Positions 18,328 through 27,021 of a stretch of DNA of 56,713 bases are shown here, piece by piece. Each line of letters begins with the position of its first letter. The first letter of the stretch is position 1. The notes under the pieces are model-generated. The model was not told where the DNA came from and did not search any database. It was given only the letters and a program-made list of their open reading frames with translations. Location of the stretch: positions 1 to 56,713 of the forward strand of contig JAEYOV010000054.1 in assembly GCA_023411395.1 (NCBI GenBank). Reading direction: 5' to 3'. The DNA comes from Bacillota bacterium. Its GTDB lineage: Bacteria > Bacillota > Clostridia > Christensenellales > Aristaeellaceae. The position numbers and the translations under genes are program-made.

Positions 18328-18394
18328 ACTTTTTGAAAAAAGTTCTGCCCGGCTTGCTTAATCGTCGCCGAGGTTCACTTTTGTTCCCTCGGCT
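18328..18394. other. Two short inverted repeats in a 134-base gap
   Basis: The gap between the second deacylase and the racemase holds an A/T hairpin (ACTTTTT-GA-AAAAAGT, 18328-18343) and a GC-rich one (GCCGAGG with CCTCGGC, 18368-18394). Neither is followed by a clear U-tract. They may adjust expression of the downstream half of the cluster. Confidence 0.4.
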
Positions 18395-18438
18395 CGTTTC
18401 GCAAGCCTCACCTTCAATTATCATAAAGGAGTACGCCC

Positions 18439-19191
18439 ATGAAGATCGTCTACATCGTTCCCGGCCTGATGCCGGATACGGAATGCCGCCGCCGAGAGGC
18501 GATGCTCCGCGGCTGGGCCGCCCCCGGCACCCAGGTGGATGCTGCCTGCGTCACCGAAGGCCCCAACTCCATCGAATCCCTGTATGAAGAATTCCTGGCC
18601 GTTCCCGCCGCCGCCCGGCTGGCGGTGCAAAAGGAGCAGGAGGGCTACGACGCTGCCATCATCGGCTGCGCGGGCGATCCCGGTGTGGACGCCATCCGGG
18701 AGCTTACCACAAGGATGCTGGTGATAGGCCCCGGCGCGGCCTCCTTTCTGGCGGCCGCCATGCTGGGCCACCGCTTCGGCGTGCTGACGCCGGAGGGCGA
18801 CATGTGGCAGTCCAGCCTGGAACTGGCCTTCAAGACCGGTGTCAGGGACAAGCTGGCGGCGGCGGTCTCCATCCGTACGCCGGTGCTGGAAATGATGGCT
18901 GACAAAAAGGTGACCATGGAGCGCATTTTGCAGGCCGGCAGGGCCGCCATTGCGGAAAAGGCCGTGGATACCATGGTCATCGGCTGCATGACCATGGCCT
19001 TTATGGATGTGGCCAAAGAAATGGAGGAGGCCCTTGGCATACCGGTGGTGAATCCCGCCAATGTGTGCCTGAAATACGCCGAAGCCATGGTGGCCTGCGG
19101 GCTGACCCATTCCAAGGCGGCCTATCCCCTGCCCCCCAAAATGCAAAGCGGCAAGGTGAAGGATTTTTCCGGGCTGTTTGCCACAAGGTAA
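18439..19191 (+). CDS. Asp/Glu/hydantoin racemase family protein
   Basis: This 250-residue cofactor-independent racemase-type protein has two active-site cysteines: C77 in the IIGCAGDPGVDAIRE motif and C183 in VIGCMTMAFM. The spacing and the GDPG segment are closest to hydantoin racemases and related members of the aspartate/glutamate racemase superfamily. Members interconvert D- and L-forms of amino acids or their derivatives, or act as maleate or malonate enzymes. In this cluster a role in converting released D-amino acids, or their N-substituted forms, to L-forms is likely but inferred. ATAAAGGAG precedes the ATG. Confidence 0.85.
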   Translation: MKIVYIVPGLMPDTECRRREAMLRGWAAPGTQVDAACVTEGPNSIESLYEEFLAVPAAARLAVQKEQEGYDAAIIGCAGDPGVDAIRELTTRMLVIGPGAASFLAAAMLGHRFGVLTPEGDMWQSSLELAFKTGVRDKLAAAVSIRTPVLEMMADKKVTMERILQAGRAAIAEKAVDTMVIGCMTMAFMDVAKEMEEALGIPVVNPANVCLKYAEAMVACGLTHSKAAYPLPPKMQSGKVKDFSGLFATR

Positions 19192-19231
19192 GGATGCGGA
19201 TTGGCTTGAATGCACGCAGGGAGGGATTTGC

Positions 19232-19792
19232 ATGGATTTTGAACAGGCGGTTTTTTCCCGCCGCAGCATCCGCGGCTTTACGGAGCAGGATGTAACAAAG
19301 GAACAGGTGGATCAGCTTATCGCCTACGGTCATTGCGCCCCTTCCGGCGGCAACCTGAAGGAGTGGCGCTTTATTGTGGTCAGGAGCGAGGAGGGCAGGC
19401 GCAGGCTCACAGAGGCCACCTATTCCGGCAACAGGGAGACCAACCCTCCCCAGCAGTGGCTGAAGACCGCCCCGGTGATCATTGCCGTTGTGGCGGATCA
19501 CCAGCCGGTCATGAAGCGCTACGGGCGCAAGGGGCTTGATGAGCTGGTATATCTTGACTGTGCCAGCGCCGTGGAAAACATGCTGCTGGGCGCCGTGCAC
19601 CTGGGCCTTGCCAGCTGCTTCATATCCGGCTTTCGGGAGCATGAAATGGCCGAGGCGCTGGGGCTGCCCGAAACCATGCAGGCGGTTGCCCTGCTGCCCA
19701 TCGGCTATGCGGCGGGTCCAGGCGTGCTCCGGCCCACCGTGCCCCCGGAGGAAGTCACCTATTATGAAACGTACGGCCAGCGGCAGACGTAA
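19232..19792 (+). CDS. Nitroreductase family protein
   Basis: This 186-residue FMN-dependent oxidoreductase of the nitroreductase superfamily starts DFEQAVFSRRSIRGFTEQDV, with the RRSIR motif that binds the FMN phosphate. The APSGGNLKEW segment and the C-terminal LLPIGYAAG stretch are also typical. The ATG at 19232 follows CAGGGAGGG. An earlier in-frame start would add 18 residues overlapping the end of the racemase gene. The substrate is unknown. Within an amino-acid or peptide catabolic cluster it might oxidise or reduce an intermediate, but nothing in the sequence proves this. Confidence 0.88.
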   Translation: MDFEQAVFSRRSIRGFTEQDVTKEQVDQLIAYGHCAPSGGNLKEWRFIVVRSEEGRRRLTEATYSGNRETNPPQQWLKTAPVIIAVVADHQPVMKRYGRKGLDELVYLDCASAVENMLLGAVHLGLASCFISGFREHEMAEALGLPETMQAVALLPIGYAAGPGVLRPTVPPEEVTYYETYGQRQT

Positions 19793-19947
19793 CCTGCGCT
19801 TATGAAAACGGGACGAAGTTCGCCTTATTATGAATAGAAACCATTCCGGCAGCGCCGTTCACTCAGATTTGAAGGATGTGACTGGCTATCGCATCGTATT
19901 TTGACCTTACCGAGCAAAAAATTCTTTCCTCCATCAGCGCGGGCAAC

Positions 19948-21609
19948 ATGGATGAGGTGCTGAAGAAATTCGATACCCTCGACCGCCTTTCCGGCGGCCC
20001 CGGCGAGCTGGAAGCGATCCGTTTCATTACCGGAAAGCTTGCTTCCTACGGCATCGATTTTGAGGAGCATGTATTTCTGTCGTATGTAAGCAACCCCGTT
20101 TCCGCCAGCCTTGCCGTGCTGGGGGAAGAGCCCCTCTCCCTTCCCGCCAAAACACGCGCCTTTTCAGCCGCGTGCCCGGAAGGGATCGAGGGGGAGCTGG
20201 TGTATGCACCCGCCAAGGGCGGCGTGCAGTTTGATACGGCGGTGATCCCCTGGACCCGTGAACAGGTGGCGGGGAAAATCATCGTCAGCGAAGGCGGAGG
20301 GCCGCAGCACATGGATAAGGCGATGGAGCTTGGAGCCATCGGCCTCATACACGTTTGGCCCTCGGGGGAGGATGTAATCCACGAGATGACCGCCTCGCCT
20401 GTCTGGGGCGTGCCGACGCCGGATACAGCAAGGCTGCTGCCCGCCATACCCGAAATTTCGGTCAAAAAGGCCGACGGCGAAAAGCTGATCGCCCTGGCCT
20501 CCGCCGGGAAGGCCCGGGTGCGCATGACCGCCGTGCTGGAAGCGGGTGTGAAGCAGTTGCACCTGCCGGTGGCCACCATCAAGGGAAAAACAGAGGATTA
20601 TGTGCTGCTGGCCGGGCATATTGATTCCTGGTATGTGGGCGTTACCGACAACGCGGTGGGCAACGCATTGTGCCTGGAGCTGGCAAGGGTGTTCAAGCAG
20701 CATCAGGGGGAACTGAACCGTTCCATCAAGATCGCCTGGTGGCCGGGGCATTCCAACGGCCGGTATGCCGGCTCCACCTGGTATTGCGACAATGCCTTTG
20801 CCGATTTGCGCAAGCATTGTGTGGCCTATATCAATGCCGATTCCCCCGGCAGCAGGCATGGCGTGATTCCCCTGGTGCGCAGCACGCTGATTGAAAAGGA
20901 CGGGTATTTTCAGCAGGCTGTAAGGGATGTGTCGGGGACGGAGCCCCAGTGGGATTTTCCCATCCGGGCAGGGGACAACTCCATGTGGGGTGCTTTTATC
21001 CCCTTCCACCTGATGCTCAGGGACAAGCCTGACAAGGATCACAGCCAGGCCCATGTGGGCGGCTCCGGCGGCGGCTGGTGGTGGCACTCGGAGGAGGACA
21101 TTTACGACAAGGCCGATCTTGACCTGCTTGTGCGGGACGCCCGCGTGTTTGCCGCCTTTGCCTACCGCATCATGGCCCCTCAAATTCTTCCCGTGGATTT
21201 TGTGGCGCTGGCAACGCGCATGGAAGGGATTTTAATGGGTTATGCCGAAAAAGGGAAACCATCATTTAATATGGATGAGCCTTTTAAGAGCGTAGAGAGA
21301 TTTAAAAATCTGGCGCTGGCCATAGCCAACAAAAATCCGCGGGATGCATCCGCCCTCAACCGCCTGTACAAAAACGCCGGCGGCCGGCTGATGGCGCTGA
21401 TGTACACCACCGTCAGCCCCTATGAGCAGGATGTTGCCTATGATCTGAAACCATTCCATGGCTTTTACAGGGCCGCCGCGCTTGATGACAGCGCCTCCGC
21501 CAGCCTTGCGCTGTTTCATGAGACGGCCTTCCGCCGGCAGTACAACCGCTTCCTGGCCGAGATGGAGGAAGTGATGGAGGCCATGGCCTCCTACCTGAAA
21601 AATGAATAA
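19948..21609 (+). CDS. M28-like metallopeptidase with altered active site
   Basis: This protein of at least 553 residues resembles M28 aminopeptidases with a PA-type inserted domain (about 80-200). The metal-binding GHIDSW (H224, D226) and TDNAVGN (D234) motifs, the NADSPG aspartate and a late WHSEED histidine are present. The usual Glu-Glu pair (base and metal ligand) is replaced by His-Ser in WWPGHSNGRYAGS (H268-S269). The start is uncertain. ATG 19948 has no ribosome binding site, while the same frame stays open back to 19882 (reading LAIASYFDLTEQKILSS) with GAAGGATGTGA just before a CTG. A CTG start, or a sequence error, would add 22 residues that fit the family. No signal peptide is seen from either start. 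Substrate unknown. Confidence 0.8.
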   Translation: MDEVLKKFDTLDRLSGGPGELEAIRFITGKLASYGIDFEEHVFLSYVSNPVSASLAVLGEEPLSLPAKTRAFSAACPEGIEGELVYAPAKGGVQFDTAVIPWTREQVAGKIIVSEGGGPQHMDKAMELGAIGLIHVWPSGEDVIHEMTASPVWGVPTPDTARLLPAIPEISVKKADGEKLIALASAGKARVRMTAVLEAGVKQLHLPVATIKGKTEDYVLLAGHIDSWYVGVTDNAVGNALCLELARVFKQHQGELNRSIKIAWWPGHSNGRYAGSTWYCDNAFADLRKHCVAYINADSPGSRHGVIPLVRSTLIEKDGYFQQAVRDVSGTEPQWDFPIRAGDNSMWGAFIPFHLMLRDKPDKDHSQAHVGGSGGGWWWHSEEDIYDKADLDLLVRDARVFAAFAYRIMAPQILPVDFVALATRMEGILMGYAEKGKPSFNMDEPFKSVERFKNLALAIANKNPRDASALNRLYKNAGGRLMALMYTTVSPYEQDVAYDLKPFHGFYRAAALDDSASASLALFHETAFRRQYNRFLAEMEEVMEAMASYLKNE

Positions 21610-21650
21610 ACGGTGATCCGTCAAAAATCCGGCAAAGAAGGAGTAAGCCC

Positions 21651-22847
21651 ATGAGCTGTGCGGCCTATGCGCGGATTGAGGCGCGTATCGACGCGGTTTT
21701 TCCCAGGCTGAAGGAAATAAGCCTTGCCATACACGGCCACCCGGAATTGTGCTTTCAGGAGCATTTTGCCTGCGGGCTGCTGGCCGCTTTTTTAAAGGAC
21801 GAAGGCTTTTCCGTTTCGGGAAGCCCGGGCGGCCTTGACACCGCTTTTCTGGCGGAAAAAAAGGGCCGCGGGGAAGGGCCAACAATTGCATTCACCGCGG
21901 AGTACGACGCTTTGCCCATCGGCCATGCCTGCGGCCATAACCTGATCGCCGCAGCCTCCGCCGGCGCGGCCGCCGGCCTGATGGCTGTCATGGAGGAAAT
22001 CCCAGGTACCCTGAAAGTCATCGGCACGCCGGCGGAGGAAGGGGGCGGCGGCAAGGTCATCCTCTGCGGCAAGGGTGTTTTTCAGGATGTGGACTTCGCC
22101 ATGCAGATTCACCCCCACAAAATGAACATGATCCAATGCGGAAGCCTGGCCGTAAGAACCGTTGAAGCAGCATTTTTCGGGCGCATGGCCCATTCCTCAA
22201 GGCCGGAGGAGGGAATAAACGCCTTAAGCGCCCTTTTGCATACCTTTTCGGCCATCGATGCCCAACGGGCGCTTTTGCCCAACAAAACAAACATAAGCGG
22301 TATCATCGTGGAAGGCGGCAAGGCCAGCAACGTGATCCCTGATTACGCATCGGCCAGCTTTTGCGTAAGGGCATCCACGGTTTCAGATATGCAGGCGGCC
22401 CTTAAGGCGGTGGAGCGGGCGGTGAAATCCTCCGACTGCCTGTTTGGTACGGCAAGCAAAATCACCTGCGGCATATTGTATGCCGAGCGGTACCCCAACC
22501 GGCCCATGGACGAAGCGTACAAGCGCCATATGGAGGCCTTTGGGGAAAAGGTGCTTTATCCCCCCGCCAATATGAAGCTGGCTTCTTCCGACGTGGGCAA
22601 CGTAAGCCTGGAAATTCCCATGATCCAGCCGTATGTGTATATTGGCAGCGCCGAAGTGCACACCATGGATTTTGAAAGGGCGGCCGCCTCGCCCTTCGCC
22701 CAGGAGCAGATGAAAAAAGCCGCCAAAGCCCTGGCCAGGACGGCATACGACCTGTTTGCCTCCCAGGAGCTACGGCAGTCTGCACGTGCGGATTTTGAAG
22801 CGAATGTTCCCAGGTATACCCGGGCTGAACTGGGATATGAAGCGTAG
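21651..22847 (+). CDS. M20 family peptidase / amidohydrolase (p-aminobenzoyl-glutamate hydrolase-like)
   Basis: This 398-residue cytoplasmic zinc hydrolase belongs to the M20D branch, which includes p-aminobenzoyl-glutamate hydrolase B, hippurate and N-acyl-amino-acid hydrolases. The HACGHN motif (residues 92-97), the GTPAEEGGGGK segment with the catalytic glutamate pair (129-130), and the histidine in AMQIHPH are visible. The dimerisation domain AHSSRPEEGINAL lies in the middle. AAGAAGGAG precedes the ATG. It would remove an acyl, aroyl or amino-acid group from the amine of an imported compound, complementing the D-specific deacylases upstream with an L-specific or dipeptide-directed activity. 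That division of labour is inference. Confidence 0.9.
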   Translation: MSCAAYARIEARIDAVFPRLKEISLAIHGHPELCFQEHFACGLLAAFLKDEGFSVSGSPGGLDTAFLAEKKGRGEGPTIAFTAEYDALPIGHACGHNLIAAASAGAAAGLMAVMEEIPGTLKVIGTPAEEGGGGKVILCGKGVFQDVDFAMQIHPHKMNMIQCGSLAVRTVEAAFFGRMAHSSRPEEGINALSALLHTFSAIDAQRALLPNKTNISGIIVEGGKASNVIPDYASASFCVRASTVSDMQAALKAVERAVKSSDCLFGTASKITCGILYAERYPNRPMDEAYKRHMEAFGEKVLYPPANMKLASSDVGNVSLEIPMIQPYVYIGSAEVHTMDFERAAASPFAQEQMKKAAKALARTAYDLFASQELRQSARADFEANVPRYTRAELGYEA

Positions 22848-22887
22848 GTCCCATGTGATGCATCCCTGAAACGGAAAGGAAGTCTCC

Positions 22888-23934
22888 ATGAAGCTGAACA
22901 TCAACAAAAGCGACAAAACGCCCATTCACCGCCAGATCATTGACCAGGTCGGTTTTATGATCGAGAGCGGCGTGCTTCGCGGCGGAGACAGGCTTCCCAC
23001 CGAGCGGGCGCTCAGCGAGCGGTACGGCGTATCCCGCGGGACGGTGAATACCGCTTATCTGGAGTTGTCCCGCATGGGCAAAATACTGACCATTCAGGGC
23101 AGCGGCACCTATGTCACCAAGGTGCATACCGATGTGGAACAGGGGTACATCCGCAGCCAGATCGACGCGCTTTTACAGGAAGCATCCGCCATCGGCATTT
23201 CCGACGACAAAGTGCTGGAGCTGATGGATCAGGAGATCCGCCGCCGCAGGCGGGGCATCACCCAGGTGCACGCCGCATGGATCGGTTGCTGCGTGGAAGT
23301 GCTGCGGATGACCGAGCCCACGCTTGCCAGCGTTCCCCTGGTGCAGATCACCAGCTTCCATATTGACGAGATTTTGAAAAATCCCAAGCTGCTGGATGAT
23401 GATTTTGACCTTATCGTCACCACCGAATATCCTTACGAAGCGCTTTTGCATGCCGTGCCCATGCAGGCCGACAAGATTGTACGGGTAACGCTGAGCCTGG
23501 ACGAGGAATCCACCTTTGCGCTGTCCTTGATAGCCAGGGGGCAGCGGGCGCTGATGTACAGTGTGGAGCAGCTGTTTGTGGATACGGTACGCCAGAAGCT
23601 GGATTTGTCTTCGAACCTGAAAGAGTGCAGGTACTGCGCCAAGAATGCGCCTGAAGTGAAAAAGGCGCTGGAGCAAAGTGAAGTGTTGATTCTGCCGGAC
23701 AAGAGGCTTTTATACGACCAGGAGGAACTGCTGCAGGCTGCCAGGGATTTCGCGTCAAAGGGCAAGCCGGTTTTGCACATTTCCTACCACGTGGACCGGG
23801 GCAGCGTGATCCACTTTGAATCGGTTGTGAAGCAGTGCTGGATCGGAAAATGCCGCACGGGCATCACGACGCTTGCGGAAACGCCGGAATATCACAAAGG
23901 CGAAAATCAGAAAAAACTGGCGAACAGGTTTTAA
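22888..23934 (+). CDS. GntR family transcriptional regulator
   Basis: This 348-residue DNA-binding regulator has an N-terminal winged helix of the GntR family (about residues 1-75: KTPIHRQIIDQVGFMIESG, then GDRLPTERALSERYGVSRGTV). A linker and a C-terminal domain of about 230 residues follow. The C-terminal domain is not the common UTRA, FCD or aminotransferase type and looks alpha/beta, with two strand-helix halves. GGAAAGGAAG precedes the ATG. It is the last gene of the 17-kb cluster and is the natural candidate to sense a peptide or amino-acid intermediate and control it. Its operator was not identified. Confidence 0.9.
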   Translation: MKLNINKSDKTPIHRQIIDQVGFMIESGVLRGGDRLPTERALSERYGVSRGTVNTAYLELSRMGKILTIQGSGTYVTKVHTDVEQGYIRSQIDALLQEASAIGISDDKVLELMDQEIRRRRRGITQVHAAWIGCCVEVLRMTEPTLASVPLVQITSFHIDEILKNPKLLDDDFDLIVTTEYPYEALLHAVPMQADKIVRVTLSLDEESTFALSLIARGQRALMYSVEQLFVDTVRQKLDLSSNLKECRYCAKNAPEVKKALEQSEVLILPDKRLLYDQEELLQAARDFASKGKPVLHISYHVDRGSVIHFESVVKQCWIGKCRTGITTLAETPEYHKGENQKKLANRF

Positions 23935-23965
23935 GCATCAAACTGATGATTGAACCAATCCTTCA

Positions 23966-24652
23966 TCATACCGTCACATGAGGCTGAAAGGGACGAACCA
24001 GGCCGGCTAAAGCCTCCATCTGTGCTTGTGTATAGGGAGGCTGACTGATAAGAGCCTGATGGCATGGCAGATATTTTTGAGGCAGCCGGTACTTGTTGAA
24101 AACGTACCTTGGAAGCTTTGGCAGCTCTTTTGCCATACAAATCAAATCCTGTTGAGAAAGCTGTGGGATAACGGTAGTCCTTACTTCAAAATGAGCAGAG
24201 GTCTCAAGAAGCAACCGTATCGAATCCAGCACCTTCCCACCATCGGCGGACGGGCCGCAGATTTCCTTATATCTGCTTATAGGGGCTTTGTAGTCTACGG
24301 CAAAATAATCGCATAGCCCGGCTTTTAATAGTTCCTTCAACACCTGAGGGGAGGAGCCGTTGGTATCCAGCTTGATTTTATACCCCAGTGCTTTCACGCT
24401 TTCCAAAAAGGGGATCAAATCCGGCTGCAAGGTTGGCTCGCCGCCGGAAACAACAACACCATCCAGCATTCCCGTACGCTTTGTCAAAAAACTCTCTACA
24501 TATCCGGGCAGGAAGATTTCATGCGTACCGTCGATGAGCGAACGGTTATGGCAGTAAAAGCAGTTGTAGTTGCAGCCCGGTACAAACAATACGCAGGCGA
24601 CAAGGCCGGGATAATCCAAAAAGGAACTTTTCACCATGCCTGAAATGGTCAA
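23966..24652 (-). CDS. nrdG: Anaerobic ribonucleoside-triphosphate reductase activating protein (radical SAM)
   Basis: This 228-residue radical SAM enzyme installs the glycyl radical on NrdD. The [4Fe-4S] motif CxxxCxxC is at C27, C31 and C34 (CNYNCFYC). SGGEPTLQPD and the DTNGS segment are SAM-binding hallmarks. The start is a TTG at 24652, preceded by GAGGGAG inside the end of nrdD. The first ATG lies five codons later with no ribosome binding site. Only five bases separate the nrdD stop from this start, so the genes are co-transcribed. The gene is convergent with the GntR regulator, with 31 bases between them. Confidence 0.93.
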   Translation of the reverse strand: MTISGMVKSSFLDYPGLVACVLFVPGCNYNCFYCHNRSLIDGTHEIFLPGYVESFLTKRTGMLDGVVVSGGEPTLQPDLIPFLESVKALGYKIKLDTNGSSPQVLKELLKAGLCDYFAVDYKAPISRYKEICGPSADGGKVLDSIRLLLETSAHFEVRTTVIPQLSQQDLICMAKELPKLPRYVFNKYRLPQKYLPCHQALISQPPYTQAQMEALAGLVRPFQPHVTV

Positions 24653-24657
24653 GCTTT

Positions 24658-26745
24658 TTACTCCCTCATGACGTATTTCTTGCGCTGGGCGTATTCCTCA
24701 CGCTTCCCCGTATTGTAATTCTGCACCGGCCTAAGATACCCGACGACACGGCTCCAGACCTCCGTGGGCGCGCCGCAGTCGGGGCAGGCATAATGCTCCC
24801 CCGAAATATACCCATGATCATTGCAGATGGAGAAGGTGGGGGTCAGGGATATGTACGGAAGCTTATAATTTGAAAACACCTTTTGAATAAACCGCTTGGC
24901 GGTTTGAATGTCCTTGACTTCCTCCCCCAGGTAGAAATGAAGCACCGTTCCGCCCGTATAGAGGGATTGCAGCTCATCCTGCAGTTCCAGCGTCTCAAAG
25001 ATGTCATCCGTATAGCTGACAGGCAACTGGGTGGAGTTGGTGTAGTAAGGCACCTTGTCCCCCGCGGTGATGATGCCGGCATAACGGGCTTTGTCCTTCT
25101 TGGCCAGGCGGTAGCTGGTACCCTCCGCCGGGGTGGCCTCCAGGTTGTAGTAATGGCCGGTGGTGTCCTGGATCTCCTTGATGACGTCCCGCATGTAGTT
25201 CAGCGTCCTCTGGGCAAACACCTGGCCCTCCGGAGTTGCGATGTTTTGTTCCTGCCCCATCAGATTGATACATGCTTCGTTCATGCCGATGAGCCCGATG
25301 GTGCTGAAATGGTTGTACCAGTAGCTGCCCGTGCGCTGCTTCACATCTTTCAAATAGTTGGCGGAATAAGGATACAGGCCCCTTTCCGTCTGTTCCTCAA
25401 TGACCTTCCGCTTCATTTCCAAGCTGTTTTTGGCTATATGAATCTGCTGGTACAGCCGGGTGAAAAATTCCGACTCGCTTCTTGCAAGGTAGGCCAGCCT
25501 GGGCAGGTTGACGGTCACTACGCCGATGGAGCCCGTTAACGGATTGGAGCCGAACAGGCCGCCGCCCCGCTTGCGCAGTTCCGAGGTATTCAAACGCAGC
25601 CGGCAGCACATGGATAGCGCGTCTTCCGGTGACAAATCGGAGTTCACATAGTTGGAAAAATAGGGGATGCCATACTTGCAGGTGATTTCCATGAACTTGT
25701 CGGTCACCGGGCTTTCCCAGTTGAACTCTTTGGTGATGTTGATCGTCGGAATGGGAAAGGTGAATACGCGGCCTTTGGCGTCCCCCTCCATCATCACATC
25801 GCAAAACGCCATGTTCAAAAGGTTCATTTCTTCCTGAAACTCGCCATAGGTTTCCGGCATGATCCGGCCGCCGATGAATACGTTTTCATCCTTGAGCGTA
25901 CGGGGCGGAACGATATCAAACGTCAGGTTGGAAAACGGGCATTGAAACCCTACCCTTGTGGGTACGTTCAAATTGAATATGAACTCCTGCAATGCCTGCT
26001 TGATCGTTTTGTAATCCAAATGATCATACCTTACGAAAGGCGCGCAGTAGGTATCAAAGGAGGACCAGGCTTGCGCCCCGGCGCTTTCCCCCTGGGTGGT
26101 GAAGGTGGAGTTTACGATCTGCCCCAAAAATGCCCGAAGATGCTTTGGAGGCTTGGATTCTACCTTGCCGGGCACACCGCCGAATCCGTTCATCAGTATC
26201 TGCCGCAAATCCCAGCCGGCACAGTACGGCCCGAAAAAACCCAGGTCATGGATGTGGATTTCCCCTGATTGATGCGCGTTTCTGATTTCATCGGGATAGA
26301 TTTCATGAAGCCAATAACTCTGCGTAAAGGCTTCCCGGATATAATTATTCAGCCCGTTGATGGATTTTTGCGTATTCGCGTTCTCGTTGATCTGCCAATC
26401 CCGGTCATTCAGGTATTCCGAGAACATGTTGATGGTCGCCCCGATCAGCGCGTTGGATTCCCTCGCGGAACGTCTCTTTTCGCGATATAAAATGAAAGCC
26501 TTCGCCGTCTTCGCGTGGCCTGCCTCAATCAGCACCTTTTCCACGATATCCTGTATGCCTTCCACTTCGGCAATACCGTCGGGATACTTTTGCTCCGCGA
26601 TTTTGATAACTTCCTCCGTCAGGCGTTCCGAGGTGGCAAAATCATTTCCGCCCACGGCACTGGCGGCTTTAAATATGGCCAGCACGATTTTCTCTTTTTT
26701 GAAGGGTACATAAGAACGGTCTCTTTTGATGATGAGGTTCAGCAT
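24658..26745 (-). CDS. nrdD: Anaerobic ribonucleoside-triphosphate reductase, class III
   Basis: This 695-residue glycyl radical enzyme reduces ribonucleotides to deoxyribonucleotides without oxygen. An ATP-cone regulatory domain occupies about residues 1-95 (LIIKRDRSYVPFKKEKI). The catalytic barrel follows. The C-terminal zinc site is C641, H644, C654 and C657, and the glycyl radical site is G669 in RVVGYLRP. The C-x-x-H variant of the first zinc pair is, as far as I recall, seen in other clostridial enzymes. Two NrdR boxes overlap its promoter. The ATG follows AGCAGG. Dependence on this enzyme points to an anaerobe, although a class II enzyme could exist elsewhere in the genome. Confidence 0.95.
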   Translation of the reverse strand: MLNLIIKRDRSYVPFKKEKIVLAIFKAASAVGGNDFATSERLTEEVIKIAEQKYPDGIAEVEGIQDIVEKVLIEAGHAKTAKAFILYREKRRSARESNALIGATINMFSEYLNDRDWQINENANTQKSINGLNNYIREAFTQSYWLHEIYPDEIRNAHQSGEIHIHDLGFFGPYCAGWDLRQILMNGFGGVPGKVESKPPKHLRAFLGQIVNSTFTTQGESAGAQAWSSFDTYCAPFVRYDHLDYKTIKQALQEFIFNLNVPTRVGFQCPFSNLTFDIVPPRTLKDENVFIGGRIMPETYGEFQEEMNLLNMAFCDVMMEGDAKGRVFTFPIPTINITKEFNWESPVTDKFMEITCKYGIPYFSNYVNSDLSPEDALSMCCRLRLNTSELRKRGGGLFGSNPLTGSIGVVTVNLPRLAYLARSESEFFTRLYQQIHIAKNSLEMKRKVIEEQTERGLYPYSANYLKDVKQRTGSYWYNHFSTIGLIGMNEACINLMGQEQNIATPEGQVFAQRTLNYMRDVIKEIQDTTGHYYNLEATPAEGTSYRLAKKDKARYAGIITAGDKVPYYTNSTQLPVSYTDDIFETLELQDELQSLYTGGTVLHFYLGEEVKDIQTAKRFIQKVFSNYKLPYISLTPTFSICNDHGYISGEHYACPDCGAPTEVWSRVVGYLRPVQNYNTGKREEYAQRKKYVMRE

Positions 26746-26842
26746 ACATTACCTGCTTTCGTGTTTTTTAAGGGGTTGCAAAAGCGAAGTCATCTTCATT
26801 ATGGCATTCTTCTTTATGACTATGAATACAATTATGCGAAAA

Positions 26843-26890
26843 ATACAATATATAGTCGGTTCTCGTCACGTGCCACAATATGTATTGTAT
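26843..26890 (-). promoter_or_regulatory. Pair of NrdR boxes over the nrdD promoter
   Basis: Two 16-base sites (26843-26858 and 26875-26890) match the NrdR consensus acaCwATATATwGtgt. The first has a perfect 10-base core, and the second matches 13 of 16. Their centres are 32 bp apart, three helical turns. A minus-strand promoter (TTGTGG at 26873-26878, 18 bp, TATATA at 26849-26854) lies within them, so binding would block transcription. Confidence 0.75.
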
Positions 26891-26931
26891 ATCTTAGGCA
26901 AACTTCTGTCAATTCCCTGGAAAAATAATCG

Positions 26932-26960
26932 TTGACAGAAGCTTACATCAAGACTAGAGT
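26932..26960 (+). promoter_or_regulatory. Promoter of the thioesterase gene
   Basis: A perfect TTGACA (26932-26937) is followed after 17 bp by TAGAGT (26955-26960), about 60 bases before the start codon. Confidence 0.6.
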
Positions 26961-27021
26961 GAGCATAGGCCTATGAGGATGGGAGCAGCAGAAGCTTGCC
27001 TGATGAGAGGGGGAAAAGCGG

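Noticed and set aside
16661..18424. 587-codon minus-strand open frame
   Set aside because: It is an antisense shadow of the second deacylase gene, with no family motif or start signal.
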